Origin: Segatella copri | GTDB taxonomy: Bacteria; Bacteroidota; Bacteroidia; Bacteroidales; Bacteroidaceae | Assembly: GCF_949820605.1 (NCBI RefSeq) | Contig: NZ_CATKVU010000006.1 | Location: 2,236,001-2,300,000 of the forward strand | Direction of reading: 5' to 3' | DNA length: 64,000 nt | Part shown: in pieces, positions 55,824 through 64,000 of the stretch | Layout: every line of letters starts with the position of its first letter | How positions within the stretch are numbered: position 1 is the stretch's first letter | Program-made: the position numbers and the translations under genes | Notes under the pieces: model-generated | Database searches by the model: none | Told to the model about the DNA's origin: nothing | What the model saw: only the letters and a program-made list of their open reading frames with translations

Positions 55824-58229
55824 CTAGAAAGGATAACCCACAGCGAAATGCAGACTCTGAGCATCCTTAAACCGACGGATGTTATAGATGCCACTCTTGC
55901 CGGTATCGTAAGGAACATGCAGACCGATACCCCAGTCGACACGTATCACAAACATACCCATGTCATAACGCACACCGACACCGGTGCCTACCGCCAGCTG
56001 CCGGAAAAACTTGTCTACATCAAACTTGCCGAGCGGACTGTACTCATGGTTGCGTAAGGTCCACACATTACCTGCATCCAGGAAAAGGGCTCCATAGAGA
56101 TCGCCCCATACCTTCTGACGGTATTCCAGATTCATCAGAAACTTGATGTCGCCCGTCTGGTCGATATACGAATACTTGCTGTTGGTAGGCTGGTATCTGC
56201 CCGGCCCGATGCTTCTCACATTAAAGGCACGCACACTGTTGGCACCACCGATATAGAACTGCTCATAATAAGGAGCATTCTCGGCATTGCCATAACTCCA
56301 GATAATGCCGGCATTGACATGTCCCACCAGCGTACCATCCTGGGTGATACGCCAATATTTCACGAAATCAGTCTCCAGTTTCAGGAACTGAGCAAACGGA
56401 TTCTTGAACATCTTCTTGTCTTTCTCGTTCCATCCCTTGCCGGCCGCCATGTAACCGAGCGAAAGGATATTGGCTGCCTCGCTGATGGTGGTTGACCAGG
56501 TGATAGGATGGCGGTAACGGCGCGGACTGCGATAAGTATAGGTGTAACTCATCTTAGGCACAAACTGGTCGCGCATCGATATCTGAAGATAAGGATGCAG
56601 GGCGAGGATGCTATCGAAAGCGGCTGTGCGGCTGTTCATAAACTCATAAGAGAGAATCAGCGGACTGAAAGAATGCTGATGCTGGTAAGAGGTAGACCAC
56701 GCATAGGTTAACTCGCCCGCTGCCACATGACGTCGGAAATAGCTGGCTCTGTTCAGAACATTCATCGAAGCCTTGATGGTAGTAGTTGGCACACCCCGAT
56801 ATTTGGTAGGCATATGCCCGGCACGGTATCTGCGCTCATTCTGCTCCATCGTTCTGAACATATTCCAAGGCGTGATGATGCGAGGGAACTCTACGGAAAC
56901 ATCCGATCCGTATTCATAGGAATTGATGCGGGTAGAACCTCCACCAGCCTGACTGACGGTTTGCCACTCATGCGAACCATGTAGGTTGACAGTAAGTTTC
57001 TCGCCTCCATGAAAAGCATTGCGCTTGGTAAGACCCACTACCAACTCCGGTCCTACTCTACCGGTCGTTTTGCCGCGGGCATTTGCCTCGACATAGAAAT
57101 CGTATGGCTTGTCGAATACCAGGTCGATATTGGCATCCAGGGTATCACGATATACTACATTGCCCAGACTGTCGAGGGTTTGCACCGAACGGGGGGTAAA
57201 CTGGATGCTGGAATAGCTGAAGAGTCCCATCTCCTGAAGTCCGGTCTTGGCACGCTCCTCGGTACGTACCCGATACAGTTCACGGGGACGCAGGCGCAGG
57301 CTCTGCAAAACGATGCCCGGACGTATCGGCATCTTTCTTCCATTATAATGGAAACTCAGATAGCTGCGCACAAAGGAATCCTTCAACTCCTCCATATACT
57401 GCTTTCTGAAATTAACATGAATCTTTCCGATATACCACTGGCGGGTAGCCCTATCGTCCACGCTGTCTGCCATCATCAGCCGCAACTGCACCTTGCCGGG
57501 CACATTCACGGTATCGGCAAGATAAGAAGCATAACTGTTCTGATAGAAATAATAGCCCCTGTTGCGGAACAGACGGGTGATACGCTGACGTTCCGATTCC
57601 ATGTTGGCGACATTGAAAGGACTCCCCTTCCGTATGAGCGCCTTGTTCATGGAAGCATCTATAAACTGCTTGCTCTTGGCTGGGAAGTTGAGATAAGCCA
57701 TAGAATCAAGCGTCCAGAGATGACCGAAGTCTACCTGATAGGCAACCTTCGCCTTCTTCGGATTGCTCTGTGTCAGCACATCATAAGTCACCTTACCGTT
57801 AAAATAGCCATATTTATCGAGCTGATGCTCGGCTACCTGGGCACGGAGCTGCGGATTCACATTCGCCATCAGCTTAGGTTTGGAACCGAATACCTTGGTT
57901 ATCCACTTAGCCAGTGCTCCATCCGACTGAGAGAAAGCATTCCATATCCACAGGCGCACAGGGAACGGTGTGCGGTAATAGCTGCTTCCGAACAAGGCAC
58001 CGTTCGGAGCCGAAGCCAGGGCATACTCCATCTCGGTGATGGTAGAATCAGCATAAGCTCCCTTCTCGTAGTTCTTATACTCGATAGGTACCAGCCCCGT
58101 AAACAGCTGCTCGTCTTCTTTCAGCGCACTGGTTGAAGAGCAACCCGTTATGAGCTGCCCCGACAACATCAGCAATGCTGCCACATATATAATAATGTAT
58201 AACCTGTTCTGCTGTTTCATATCGCTCAT
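55824..58229 (-). CDS. tamL: TamL, lipoprotein member of the Omp85/TamA family
   Basis: The 801-residue outer-membrane protein has a signal ending in lipobox ITGC, which sets TamL apart from TamA. POTRA-like regions follow (about 60-330) and then the Omp85 barrel with QFYIGGANSVRAFNVRSIGPG, the conserved loop-6 region, and a C-terminal strand ending in Phe (FAVGYPF). With TamB it forms the Bacteroidota translocation/assembly module, likely in lipid transport or outer-membrane assembly. Its ATG overlaps the tamB stop (TAATG). Confidence 0.88.
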   Translation of the reverse strand: MSDMKQQNRLYIIIYVAALLMLSGQLITGCSSTSALKEDEQLFTGLVPIEYKNYEKGAYADSTITEMEYALASAPNGALFGSSYYRTPFPVRLWIWNAFSQSDGALAKWITKVFGSKPKLMANVNPQLRAQVAEHQLDKYGYFNGKVTYDVLTQSNPKKAKVAYQVDFGHLWTLDSMAYLNFPAKSKQFIDASMNKALIRKGSPFNVANMESERQRITRLFRNRGYYFYQNSYASYLADTVNVPGKVQLRLMMADSVDDRATRQWYIGKIHVNFRKQYMEELKDSFVRSYLSFHYNGRKMPIRPGIVLQSLRLRPRELYRVRTEERAKTGLQEMGLFSYSSIQFTPRSVQTLDSLGNVVYRDTLDANIDLVFDKPYDFYVEANARGKTTGRVGPELVVGLTKRNAFHGGEKLTVNLHGSHEWQTVSQAGGGSTRINSYEYGSDVSVEFPRIITPWNMFRTMEQNERRYRAGHMPTKYRGVPTTTIKASMNVLNRASYFRRHVAAGELTYAWSTSYQHQHSFSPLILSYEFMNSRTAAFDSILALHPYLQISMRDQFVPKMSYTYTYRSPRRYRHPITWSTTISEAANILSLGYMAAGKGWNEKDKKMFKNPFAQFLKLETDFVKYWRITQDGTLVGHVNAGIIWSYGNAENAPYYEQFYIGGANSVRAFNVRSIGPGRYQPTNSKYSYIDQTGDIKFLMNLEYRQKVWGDLYGALFLDAGNVWTLRNHEYSPLGKFDVDKFFRQLAVGTGVGVRYDMGMFVIRVDWGIGLHVPYDTGKSGIYNIRRFKDAQSLHFAVGYPF

Positions 58230-61200
58230 TACTTTTCGTTAAGTTTCAATGGGTCAAAGTCCTTTGTTTTGGCTTTCTCCATCGTATCCTTCTTTTCATT
58301 CGTATGCTTCTTCACCGCAGGATTCTTCTCCATTGGGGCTGCAGGAATCTGCTGCTTATCGGTCTTGAAACGGAAGATATCCTTGAAATGCTGCAACTTT
58401 CTCTGCCATTTGAAACCGACACCATACTCACCTATCAAACCTTCGAGCCAATCGTAGGTATTGTTGTTGTAGAAAGCACGGATATACTGGCTCGCACCTT
58501 CGTTGAGACGGTACTGCAATTCGATATTGTTGAAGAATACATCATCATTGTTGGCTGCATTCTCCATTTCTGCACCGGTAGAAACCTTGCCGCCCACACT
58601 GAAACTCAAGCGGTTGTTGAAGAACCGCTTGGCAAACTTAAAGTTGTAATCGGTGTGCATGGCACCTGCTGCATTGGTAGAGTTATCTACCGACATACCG
58701 ACATCCACACCCACAGAACGCATCGCTGAACCTGCAATATTATTGATCTCTGAGTTGAGGAATGAGGTCAAGGCACTGTTCATGGAGAACGAATTGGTAT
58801 TTCCGTTGGCAAGATACATGCCCGAAGCCAGCATCGTAATGGCTATCTTACCCCGCTCTTCAATACTCATCGTGTTCAGTTCATCCTGCAAGGTGGCATC
58901 GTTTGGTGAGGAAACGATAAACTGGATGCCTGGCTTATTCAATGTCTGCGAGAGTTTTACGCCACAAATGAAATCCACCGAGCGGCCGGTTCCCTGTCCC
59001 TCGTTTACCGTTGTCCTGACATTCTCTGTTGCCGTGATGTTCAGGGTCGGGTTGAACGGATCGCCGTTAAACTCTATGTAGCTGCCGTCCTGGATATCAA
59101 ACGTCTTGAGCGGAATGATAGGCAGCGAATATTTCATCTTGCCATTGTTCAGGGTATACTTGCCCGTGATGCCGATGCCATCAACCGAATTGTAAGTCAT
59201 CGTCAGATTACCACCGCCCATCAGGTCGATGTAGTTGGTCTGCTCGGCATTCAAAGCACAGAGGATATGAGCCGACTCGTCTATCGACATGCCCAACATC
59301 ATGTTCAATCCTTCCAGTGCCGGACGCTCGACAACGACAGGCTTGCCACTCTTGAAATTCGTAAACTTCACCAGCTCATCGAGCTGCGTATCAGTAGTCA
59401 GTTCCGATTCTTTCAGCACATACGTCATATCCGTATTGCCGAGGACATCCAGCTTACCCTGCATCTTCAGATTGCTTACCGGTCCGCGCATCGCTCCAAA
59501 GAAGTTGACATACGCCTTGCCGAAGGCCTCGGAACGGGCATTCTCCTTGGCATCAATCAGCAGGAAGTTCTGTGCTCTCATCCGGATATCGAGCATCATC
59601 TTCTCTATATTCGTAAAGTCGAGACTGCCCTGGATATTGAGCGGACTCTCATTGTTGGCATACATCATGAAGTTTTCGAAGAGCAACTTGCTGCCTATGA
59701 TACGGACAGGATCGTTGGCAAAACGCATCGTGATGCCATACGGCACACTGACGAGATAAGCCGAATCCAGATATACTTCGCCCTCTACATCCAACTGGCT
59801 CAAGGCTCCCTTCAAACTCAGTTTTCCTTCGCCATATCCCTTCAGACCCATAATCTGGTCAGGAACAAAACCGTTGACAAAATGCAGAGGCAACTTCTCC
59901 ATACCCACTTCGGCATCGAGATAACCGTTTCCTTCCGACTTGTAAGTACCCTTTACGGTAGCTACTTCTTCACCCTCATAATTGAGGGAACCATCTACAT
60001 AATGAGAACCATCGCTCTTTGGCATGTAAACGAATTCAGTACCGACATCTCCCATCGGACACTTTTCGTAAACCATATTGTCGATGTTCAGATTAGAAGA
60101 AACCGAGAGTTCATCCTTGGTCTGGATAATATGGAAGTCGCCGTCAAGAATACCCGAGATGTCAGGCGTATAAGGAATCACGCTGAGCACTTTATCCAGA
60201 TTAAACTGGCTCATGCTCACCGTAAGATCCTGCAGCGCTTCTTCGTTTTCATCATTGCTGTATATACGGATACCCATACCGTTGGCTGCCTTCAGAATCA
60301 GATTGGCAGAAACACGGTCGTCATTGCCCAACATCAGATAGTTGTCATCGTTGGCAGTAAACTTTTTGTACCCCAGGACAGGATGGGTATCGATGAGCGA
60401 AATCTTCACGCCGTTTTCCAGCAACAGCGCCTCCAGACCCACATTTACACCCAATCTGTTTTTGGCATCATAGATGCGGGCATCGATATTGGAACCCTTC
60501 TCCTGCAGTTCGCCCTCTACCTGTGCCCGGAACACATACTGAGGGTTATGCTTGTTGTTCTGAACACGTGCTGCATAGCGGATGGTATCGCCCTCAGTCT
60601 TCACCAAGGCACGGATCGTATCCAACTGCATGCCACTCGCTACCAGTGAATCGATGTTGAGATAACCATTGACACCTGTTACAGGCGACATGATCATCTT
60701 CATATCCACCGTCTTGAAATCATAACCGCAGTAAGCGATGAAACGGGAAATGAAATTGTCCTTTCCTGTGGTAAGATAAACATGACCGAAAGGGAACTGA
60801 CTGCGAATCTTCACCTGATCGATATGATGGTTCCTAAGCTGATGAGCCAATTCTTTCTGCAATCCGGCAAAACGGCTCATCAACTGCTTATAGCCTCCGT
60901 GTACATCCATGTTGAGATGGAAGTCGCCGCAATCGATGACTGCGTGCGTAGTATCTCTGCGGGTAAAGACATCAGCGTCAACACCCACCGGACGGTAATT
61001 CTTTTTTGCCGTACGAACCGTAATATCACTCATCGAAACCATGATGTCATGACTGTCCTTCAGGTCGGACCTGATATCCATGTGACCGCAAAGCGACAGG
61101 CGCATCGGTGCCTTCGTTACCTCTAACGAATAAAGATTCACATCGCGGACATCTGCCACCAGGGTAGCCTCCAGTTTCTTGGAATTCGTAAGTGCATCAA

Positions 61201-62995
61201 GGCTGACGAGCCCCGTAAGATACTGGTTCTTGCTGTCGATATCGGCATGCACCTTTCCATTGGCAACGTGAGCCACTGCCAATACATGATCCAGTTTGTA
61301 TTTGCCATACTGAATCTGGTTTACCTGTGCCTTAGCCTGTAATCGGGTACGCGGAGAAAGAAAATCGGTTCCCACTCCCTTCGCCTGCAATGAGCCGGTG
61401 AAAGAATGCAAATCCTGTTTTGGCAGGAAATGCTTTGCCTGGATGTTGTGCGCCTGAATCTTAGCTTGATAAGCCAGACGGTTCATATCGATACTGCCGT
61501 CTTTCCGGGTCTTCGCATCTATCTTGGCATCTACCCTCATTCTGCCACGACCTTCGGTAATGGCGAGTCGGGTAGCATATCTGGAGCCGTCTGCCTGAAT
61601 GTTACCACGGATTCCGATACCGCTAGGCACACGTATCTCCTGCATCAGAGAAGGGTCAAGCATGGCGGTAATGAAATCCAGATGATAGGTACGGGCGTTC
61701 AGATCTACATTTGCCTTCAGACGGTTCATATCCGTCAGGTTACCCAATTTTCCATCAGCACTCAGTTCGAAGGCTGTAGGCAGCGACAGTTTCAAGCCCG
61801 AGAAAGATGCCTGCTGCATATTTCCCTTGAACGATCCTTCTATCTTCATCGGATAGAATGGCCATTTCTTCTTCATGGCGTCTGGGAAGGCATCGCCTGC
61901 AAAGAGGAACAGGTCTGAACGGCCCAAAGCTCCCTTCAGCTGTGCCATCAACTTGCCAGGTTTCACCTCATCAAAGGCATTCATATCCATATCCACCGTT
62001 GCCTGCAATTGGGAGTATGGGGTACGGAGACAGATATCAGGCAACTGCAGTTTCACGGAATCCATCACGAATCTGCCATAGAACTGGTCTACCTGCAAAC
62101 CGCTTTTCTCCTTAAACTGAGCTTCACGAATCTTGACATCTATCTTCGAATCGCAATAATAGAAAGAGTCTGCCTTTAAAGTCAGGGCCGACAGGGCGAT
62201 ATGGTTAAAGTCCATGCCCGATACCGGACGGATATAGTTCTGGTCATAGTTCACCTTGCCATTCTTCCAGTCAAGATGACCTATCTGATAAAGTCCTTTA
62301 TAAAGGTCGAGATAGGTAGTCTGCGCCACCGCATCTCCAAAATAAGCATTCACCTGAAGAGTATCTCCAGGCATGTGTAATACGAAATCAGTGTTCTTCA
62401 GTTTCAGTTTTTCGATATTCACCTTCCAGAAATTGGTACTAGGCGTAGTATCCGGCGGCACCGTATCGCTCAGTTCTACCGAGAGTCGGGCATCAGCCAA
62501 CAGGGCATGATTCACCCTCACCTTCTCCTTACCGAGGTCAATGCCATGAGCCTTCAGGCGCAGATTACCTACATTGCCCTTGATTCTTGCTTCGTGAATA
62601 AAATTAGTGGTATTCACCTTCATCTGGGTGAAATTGAGTTCATCCACCATGACTTGACTTTCGAAAAGAGGCAACAATTGTACGTCTACCACCATCTTCT
62701 GGATGTCGGCAACGGTATCTCTCTTATTTCTTAAAGCCAAGTTTGGGGAATTCTTGAGTGAGTCGATTGGCTGAAGTACCTTTACGCCTTCCACTCCCAG
62801 TTTCAGAGGGAAGACGAGGCGTACTTGCTTTACCGAAATATCCATACCCGTCGACTCTGAGGCATAAGCAGCCACTTGCTTTACCGCCCAATTCTGAACA
62901 GGTGGCAGATAAAGCAGAATGGATAACAACAAGATGAGCACCAATGGAGTCAACACCGTGATTCCTGCCCATTTCGCATACCTCTTCATAAGCAT
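58229..62995 (-). CDS. tamB: TamB (DUF490) inner-membrane-anchored translocation factor
   Basis: The 1588-residue protein is an AsmA/TamB-like periplasmic bridge. It has one N-terminal helix (about residues 7-30, GITVLTPLVLILLLSILLYL), a very long beta-taco body, and a C-terminal DUF490 domain with FICGVKLSQTLNKPGIQF and QYRLNEGASQYIRAFY. A lysine-rich tail follows. The start at 62995 (or 62989) avoids overlap with the preceding pseudouridine synthase gene. It works with TamL, whose gene follows in overlap. Length is typical for Bacteroidota. Confidence 0.88.
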   Translation of the reverse strand: MLMKRYAKWAGITVLTPLVLILLLSILLYLPPVQNWAVKQVAAYASESTGMDISVKQVRLVFPLKLGVEGVKVLQPIDSLKNSPNLALRNKRDTVADIQKMVVDVQLLPLFESQVMVDELNFTQMKVNTTNFIHEARIKGNVGNLRLKAHGIDLGKEKVRVNHALLADARLSVELSDTVPPDTTPSTNFWKVNIEKLKLKNTDFVLHMPGDTLQVNAYFGDAVAQTTYLDLYKGLYQIGHLDWKNGKVNYDQNYIRPVSGMDFNHIALSALTLKADSFYYCDSKIDVKIREAQFKEKSGLQVDQFYGRFVMDSVKLQLPDICLRTPYSQLQATVDMDMNAFDEVKPGKLMAQLKGALGRSDLFLFAGDAFPDAMKKKWPFYPMKIEGSFKGNMQQASFSGLKLSLPTAFELSADGKLGNLTDMNRLKANVDLNARTYHLDFITAMLDPSLMQEIRVPSGIGIRGNIQADGSRYATRLAITEGRGRMRVDAKIDAKTRKDGSIDMNRLAYQAKIQAHNIQAKHFLPKQDLHSFTGSLQAKGVGTDFLSPRTRLQAKAQVNQIQYGKYKLDHVLAVAHVANGKVHADIDSKNQYLTGLVSLDALTNSKKLEATLVADVRDVNLYSLEVTKAPMRLSLCGHMDIRSDLKDSHDIMVSMSDITVRTAKKNYRPVGVDADVFTRRDTTHAVIDCGDFHLNMDVHGGYKQLMSRFAGLQKELAHQLRNHHIDQVKIRSQFPFGHVYLTTGKDNFISRFIAYCGYDFKTVDMKMIMSPVTGVNGYLNIDSLVASGMQLDTIRALVKTEGDTIRYAARVQNNKHNPQYVFRAQVEGELQEKGSNIDARIYDAKNRLGVNVGLEALLLENGVKISLIDTHPVLGYKKFTANDDNYLMLGNDDRVSANLILKAANGMGIRIYSNDENEEALQDLTVSMSQFNLDKVLSVIPYTPDISGILDGDFHIIQTKDELSVSSNLNIDNMVYEKCPMGDVGTEFVYMPKSDGSHYVDGSLNYEGEEVATVKGTYKSEGNGYLDAEVGMEKLPLHFVNGFVPDQIMGLKGYGEGKLSLKGALSQLDVEGEVYLDSAYLVSVPYGITMRFANDPVRIIGSKLLFENFMMYANNESPLNIQGSLDFTNIEKMMLDIRMRAQNFLLIDAKENARSEAFGKAYVNFFGAMRGPVSNLKMQGKLDVLGNTDMTYVLKESELTTDTQLDELVKFTNFKSGKPVVVERPALEGLNMMLGMSIDESAHILCALNAEQTNYIDLMGGGNLTMTYNSVDGIGITGKYTLNNGKMKYSLPIIPLKTFDIQDGSYIEFNGDPFNPTLNITATENVRTTVNEGQGTGRSVDFICGVKLSQTLNKPGIQFIVSSPNDATLQDELNTMSIEERGKIAITMLASGMYLANGNTNSFSMNSALTSFLNSEINNIAGSAMRSVGVDVGMSVDNSTNAAGAMHTDYNFKFAKRFFNNRLSFSVGGKVSTGAEMENAANNDDVFFNNIELQYRLNEGASQYIRAFYNNNTYDWLEGLIGEYGVGFKWQRKLQHFKDIFRFKTDKQQIPAAPMEKNPAVKKHTNEKKDTMEKAKTKDFDPLKLNEK

Positions 62996-63006
62996 GGATT
63001 TTTGAG

Positions 63007-63675
63007 TTAGGGTGCAATAGCCCGCCAAAGATTATCATCCGGCAGCGGAGCCTCTGCTACTATTGTTTCTTTAGACACAGGATGAACAAATTCTACTCTG
63101 TGTGAAAGGAGAGAAATACTGCCATCTGCATTGCTACGTGGAGAACCGTATTTCAGATCTCCCTTGATAGGACATCCCATCTTGGCAAGCTGGCATCTTA
63201 TCTGATGATGACGACCCGTCATCAAATTCACCTCCAGAAGTGTATAATGGTCTGTATGACCTATCACCTTATACTTCAATATCGCTTTCTTCGAGTTTTT
63301 CACCTCATGGTCGTAAGCATAGCTCTTATTCTGCTTTTCATTTCTTACTATCCAATGGGTGAGCGTAGCCTCAGGTTCCTTTGGCATGTTCTTCACGATT
63401 GCCCAATAGGTTTTGTGAACTTCGCCATCCCGGAACATATTGTTCAGACGGCTCAATGCCTTAGAAGTCTTGGCAAATACGACCAAACCCGAAACAGGAC
63501 GGTCAAGGCGATGCACCACACCGAGAAATACATTTCCCGGCTTGTGATACTTCTCCTTGATGTACTGTTTCACAGTCTCCGAGAGAGGTTCGTCGCCGGT
63601 CTTGTCGCCCTGCACGATTTCGCCACTTCTCTTAGAGACTATGATTATATGGTTGTCTTCGTAAACTACCTGCAT
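63007..63675 (-). CDS. RluA-family pseudouridine synthase
   Basis: The 222-residue protein makes pseudouridine in rRNA or tRNA. The catalytic Asp lies in HRLDRPVSGLVVFAK near residue 57. MTGRHHQIRCQLAKMGCPIKGDLKYG is the family's second conserved stretch. It lacks an S4 domain. The exact RNA target is not predictable. It is 29 bases downstream of fabG and 11 bases before tamB, in one apparent operon. Confidence 0.88.
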   Translation of the reverse strand: MQVVYEDNHIIIVSKRSGEIVQGDKTGDEPLSETVKQYIKEKYHKPGNVFLGVVHRLDRPVSGLVVFAKTSKALSRLNNMFRDGEVHKTYWAIVKNMPKEPEATLTHWIVRNEKQNKSYAYDHEVKNSKKAILKYKVIGHTDHYTLLEVNLMTGRHHQIRCQLAKMGCPIKGDLKYGSPRSNADGSISLLSHRVEFVHPVSKETIVAEAPLPDDNLWRAIAP

Positions 63676-63704
63676 GTTTTATCAATAAAACGATTGCCGA
63701 GAGA

Positions 63705-64000
63705 TTACATGTTCATACCACCGTCGATCTGAATAACCTGACCGCTAACATAGCTAGACAAGTCGGAAGCGAGGAAGAGGCAAACATTTGCGATATCCTC
63801 AGTCTGACCACCACGACGCAATGGAATCTTCTTCATCCAGTCCTTGCGGATTTCCTCAGGCAACTGTGCAGTCATTGCAGTCTCGATGAAACCAGGAGCT
63901 ACAGCATTGGCACGTACGCCCTTAGGACCCAACTCCTGAGCGATAGACTTAGCCAAAGCAATCATACCAGCCTTAGAAGCTGCATAGTTGCACTGACCTG
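63705..64000 (-). CDS. fabG: 3-oxoacyl-ACP reductase, partial
   Basis: The C-terminal ~98 residues are present; the 5' part lies beyond the right edge. The catalytic YAASK (YxxxK) is at the edge, followed by GVRANAVAPGFIETAMT and the C-terminal SSYVSGQVIQIDGGMNM. This SDR enzyme reduces 3-oxoacyl-ACP in fatty-acid synthesis with NADPH. The motif pattern fits FabG closely, though other SDR enzymes share it. Confidence 0.88.
   Translation of the reverse strand, partial: GQCNYAASKAGMIALAKSIAQELGPKGVRANAVAPGFIETAMTAQLPEEIRKDWMKKIPLRRGGQTEDIANVCLFLASDLSSYVSGQVIQIDGGMNM

Noticed and set aside
57009..60649. Long plus-strand frames (375 and 460 codons) opposite tamL and tamB
   Set aside because: Antisense shadows; tamL and tamB account for the region fully.

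Overview
The window looks like chromosome of a Bacteroidales bacterium, most likely Prevotella/Segatella (S. copri group). The basis is the Bacteroidota promoter signature TAnnTTTG upstream of many genes, a GldH lipoprotein, the TamL-TamB pair, DUF4954 and DUF4827 proteins, HmuY-type heme uptake, a C10 cysteine protease with a type IX secretion C-terminus, and moderate GC in the housekeeping genes. Family names are recognised from sequence by eye; no database search was run. No rRNA, tRNA or CRISPR array was recognised.

1-12.9 kb is core genome: a promoter with a possible small structured RNA, a XylE-type sugar symporter, metF, holB, a PSP1/RicT protein with a repetitive basic tail, gldH, the rod-shape cluster mreB-mreC-mreD-mrdA-rodA on the minus strand, and an IMP-cyclohydrolase-only purH. 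13.3-25.8 kb holds clpB (with an apparent internal deletion), a small graveyard (fimbrillin-like remnant, Rpn-family nuclease, AAA-ATPase remnant), hflX, a DUF4954 protein, class I fumarase and a secreted streptopain-like protease.

26-37.9 kb is a surface nutrient-uptake region. It has a zinc metallohydrolase lipoprotein and a propeller-like lipoprotein, a 293-bp MITE-like element with internal 22-bp repeats, a TonB receptor, and a heme locus (two lipoproteins, TonB receptor, HmuY, membrane protein). The receptor and the heme locus are preceded by near-identical promoter/leader sequences. The heme operon breaks off in its last gene, next to a tyrosine-recombinase remnant.

38.0-47.85 kb is the main accessory feature: a compact six-gene putative defence operon (XRE regulator, D12-class adenine methyltransferase, McrB-like AAA+ GTPase, DUF2357/PD-(D/E)XK nuclease, SF2 helicase, AlbA-type ATP-binding protein). 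It is bounded by perfect 110-bp direct repeats. The right repeat is the true 3' end of an ABC exporter gene and the left is a copy of it. The gene set resembles the McrB-based restriction-modification systems LlaJI and BsuMI, but with an adenine methylase and an added helicase.

47.7-51.3 kb is a minus-strand peptide-maturation cassette (26-codon leader ORF, HPr-kinase-like protein, S24/S26 peptidase, PqqD-like protein, ABC exporter). 51.4-64 kb returns to core genes: glmM with a DUF4827 lipoprotein, a nucleotidyltransferase with a DHH phosphoesterase, and a fabG-rluA-tamB-tamL operon whose fabG runs off the right edge.
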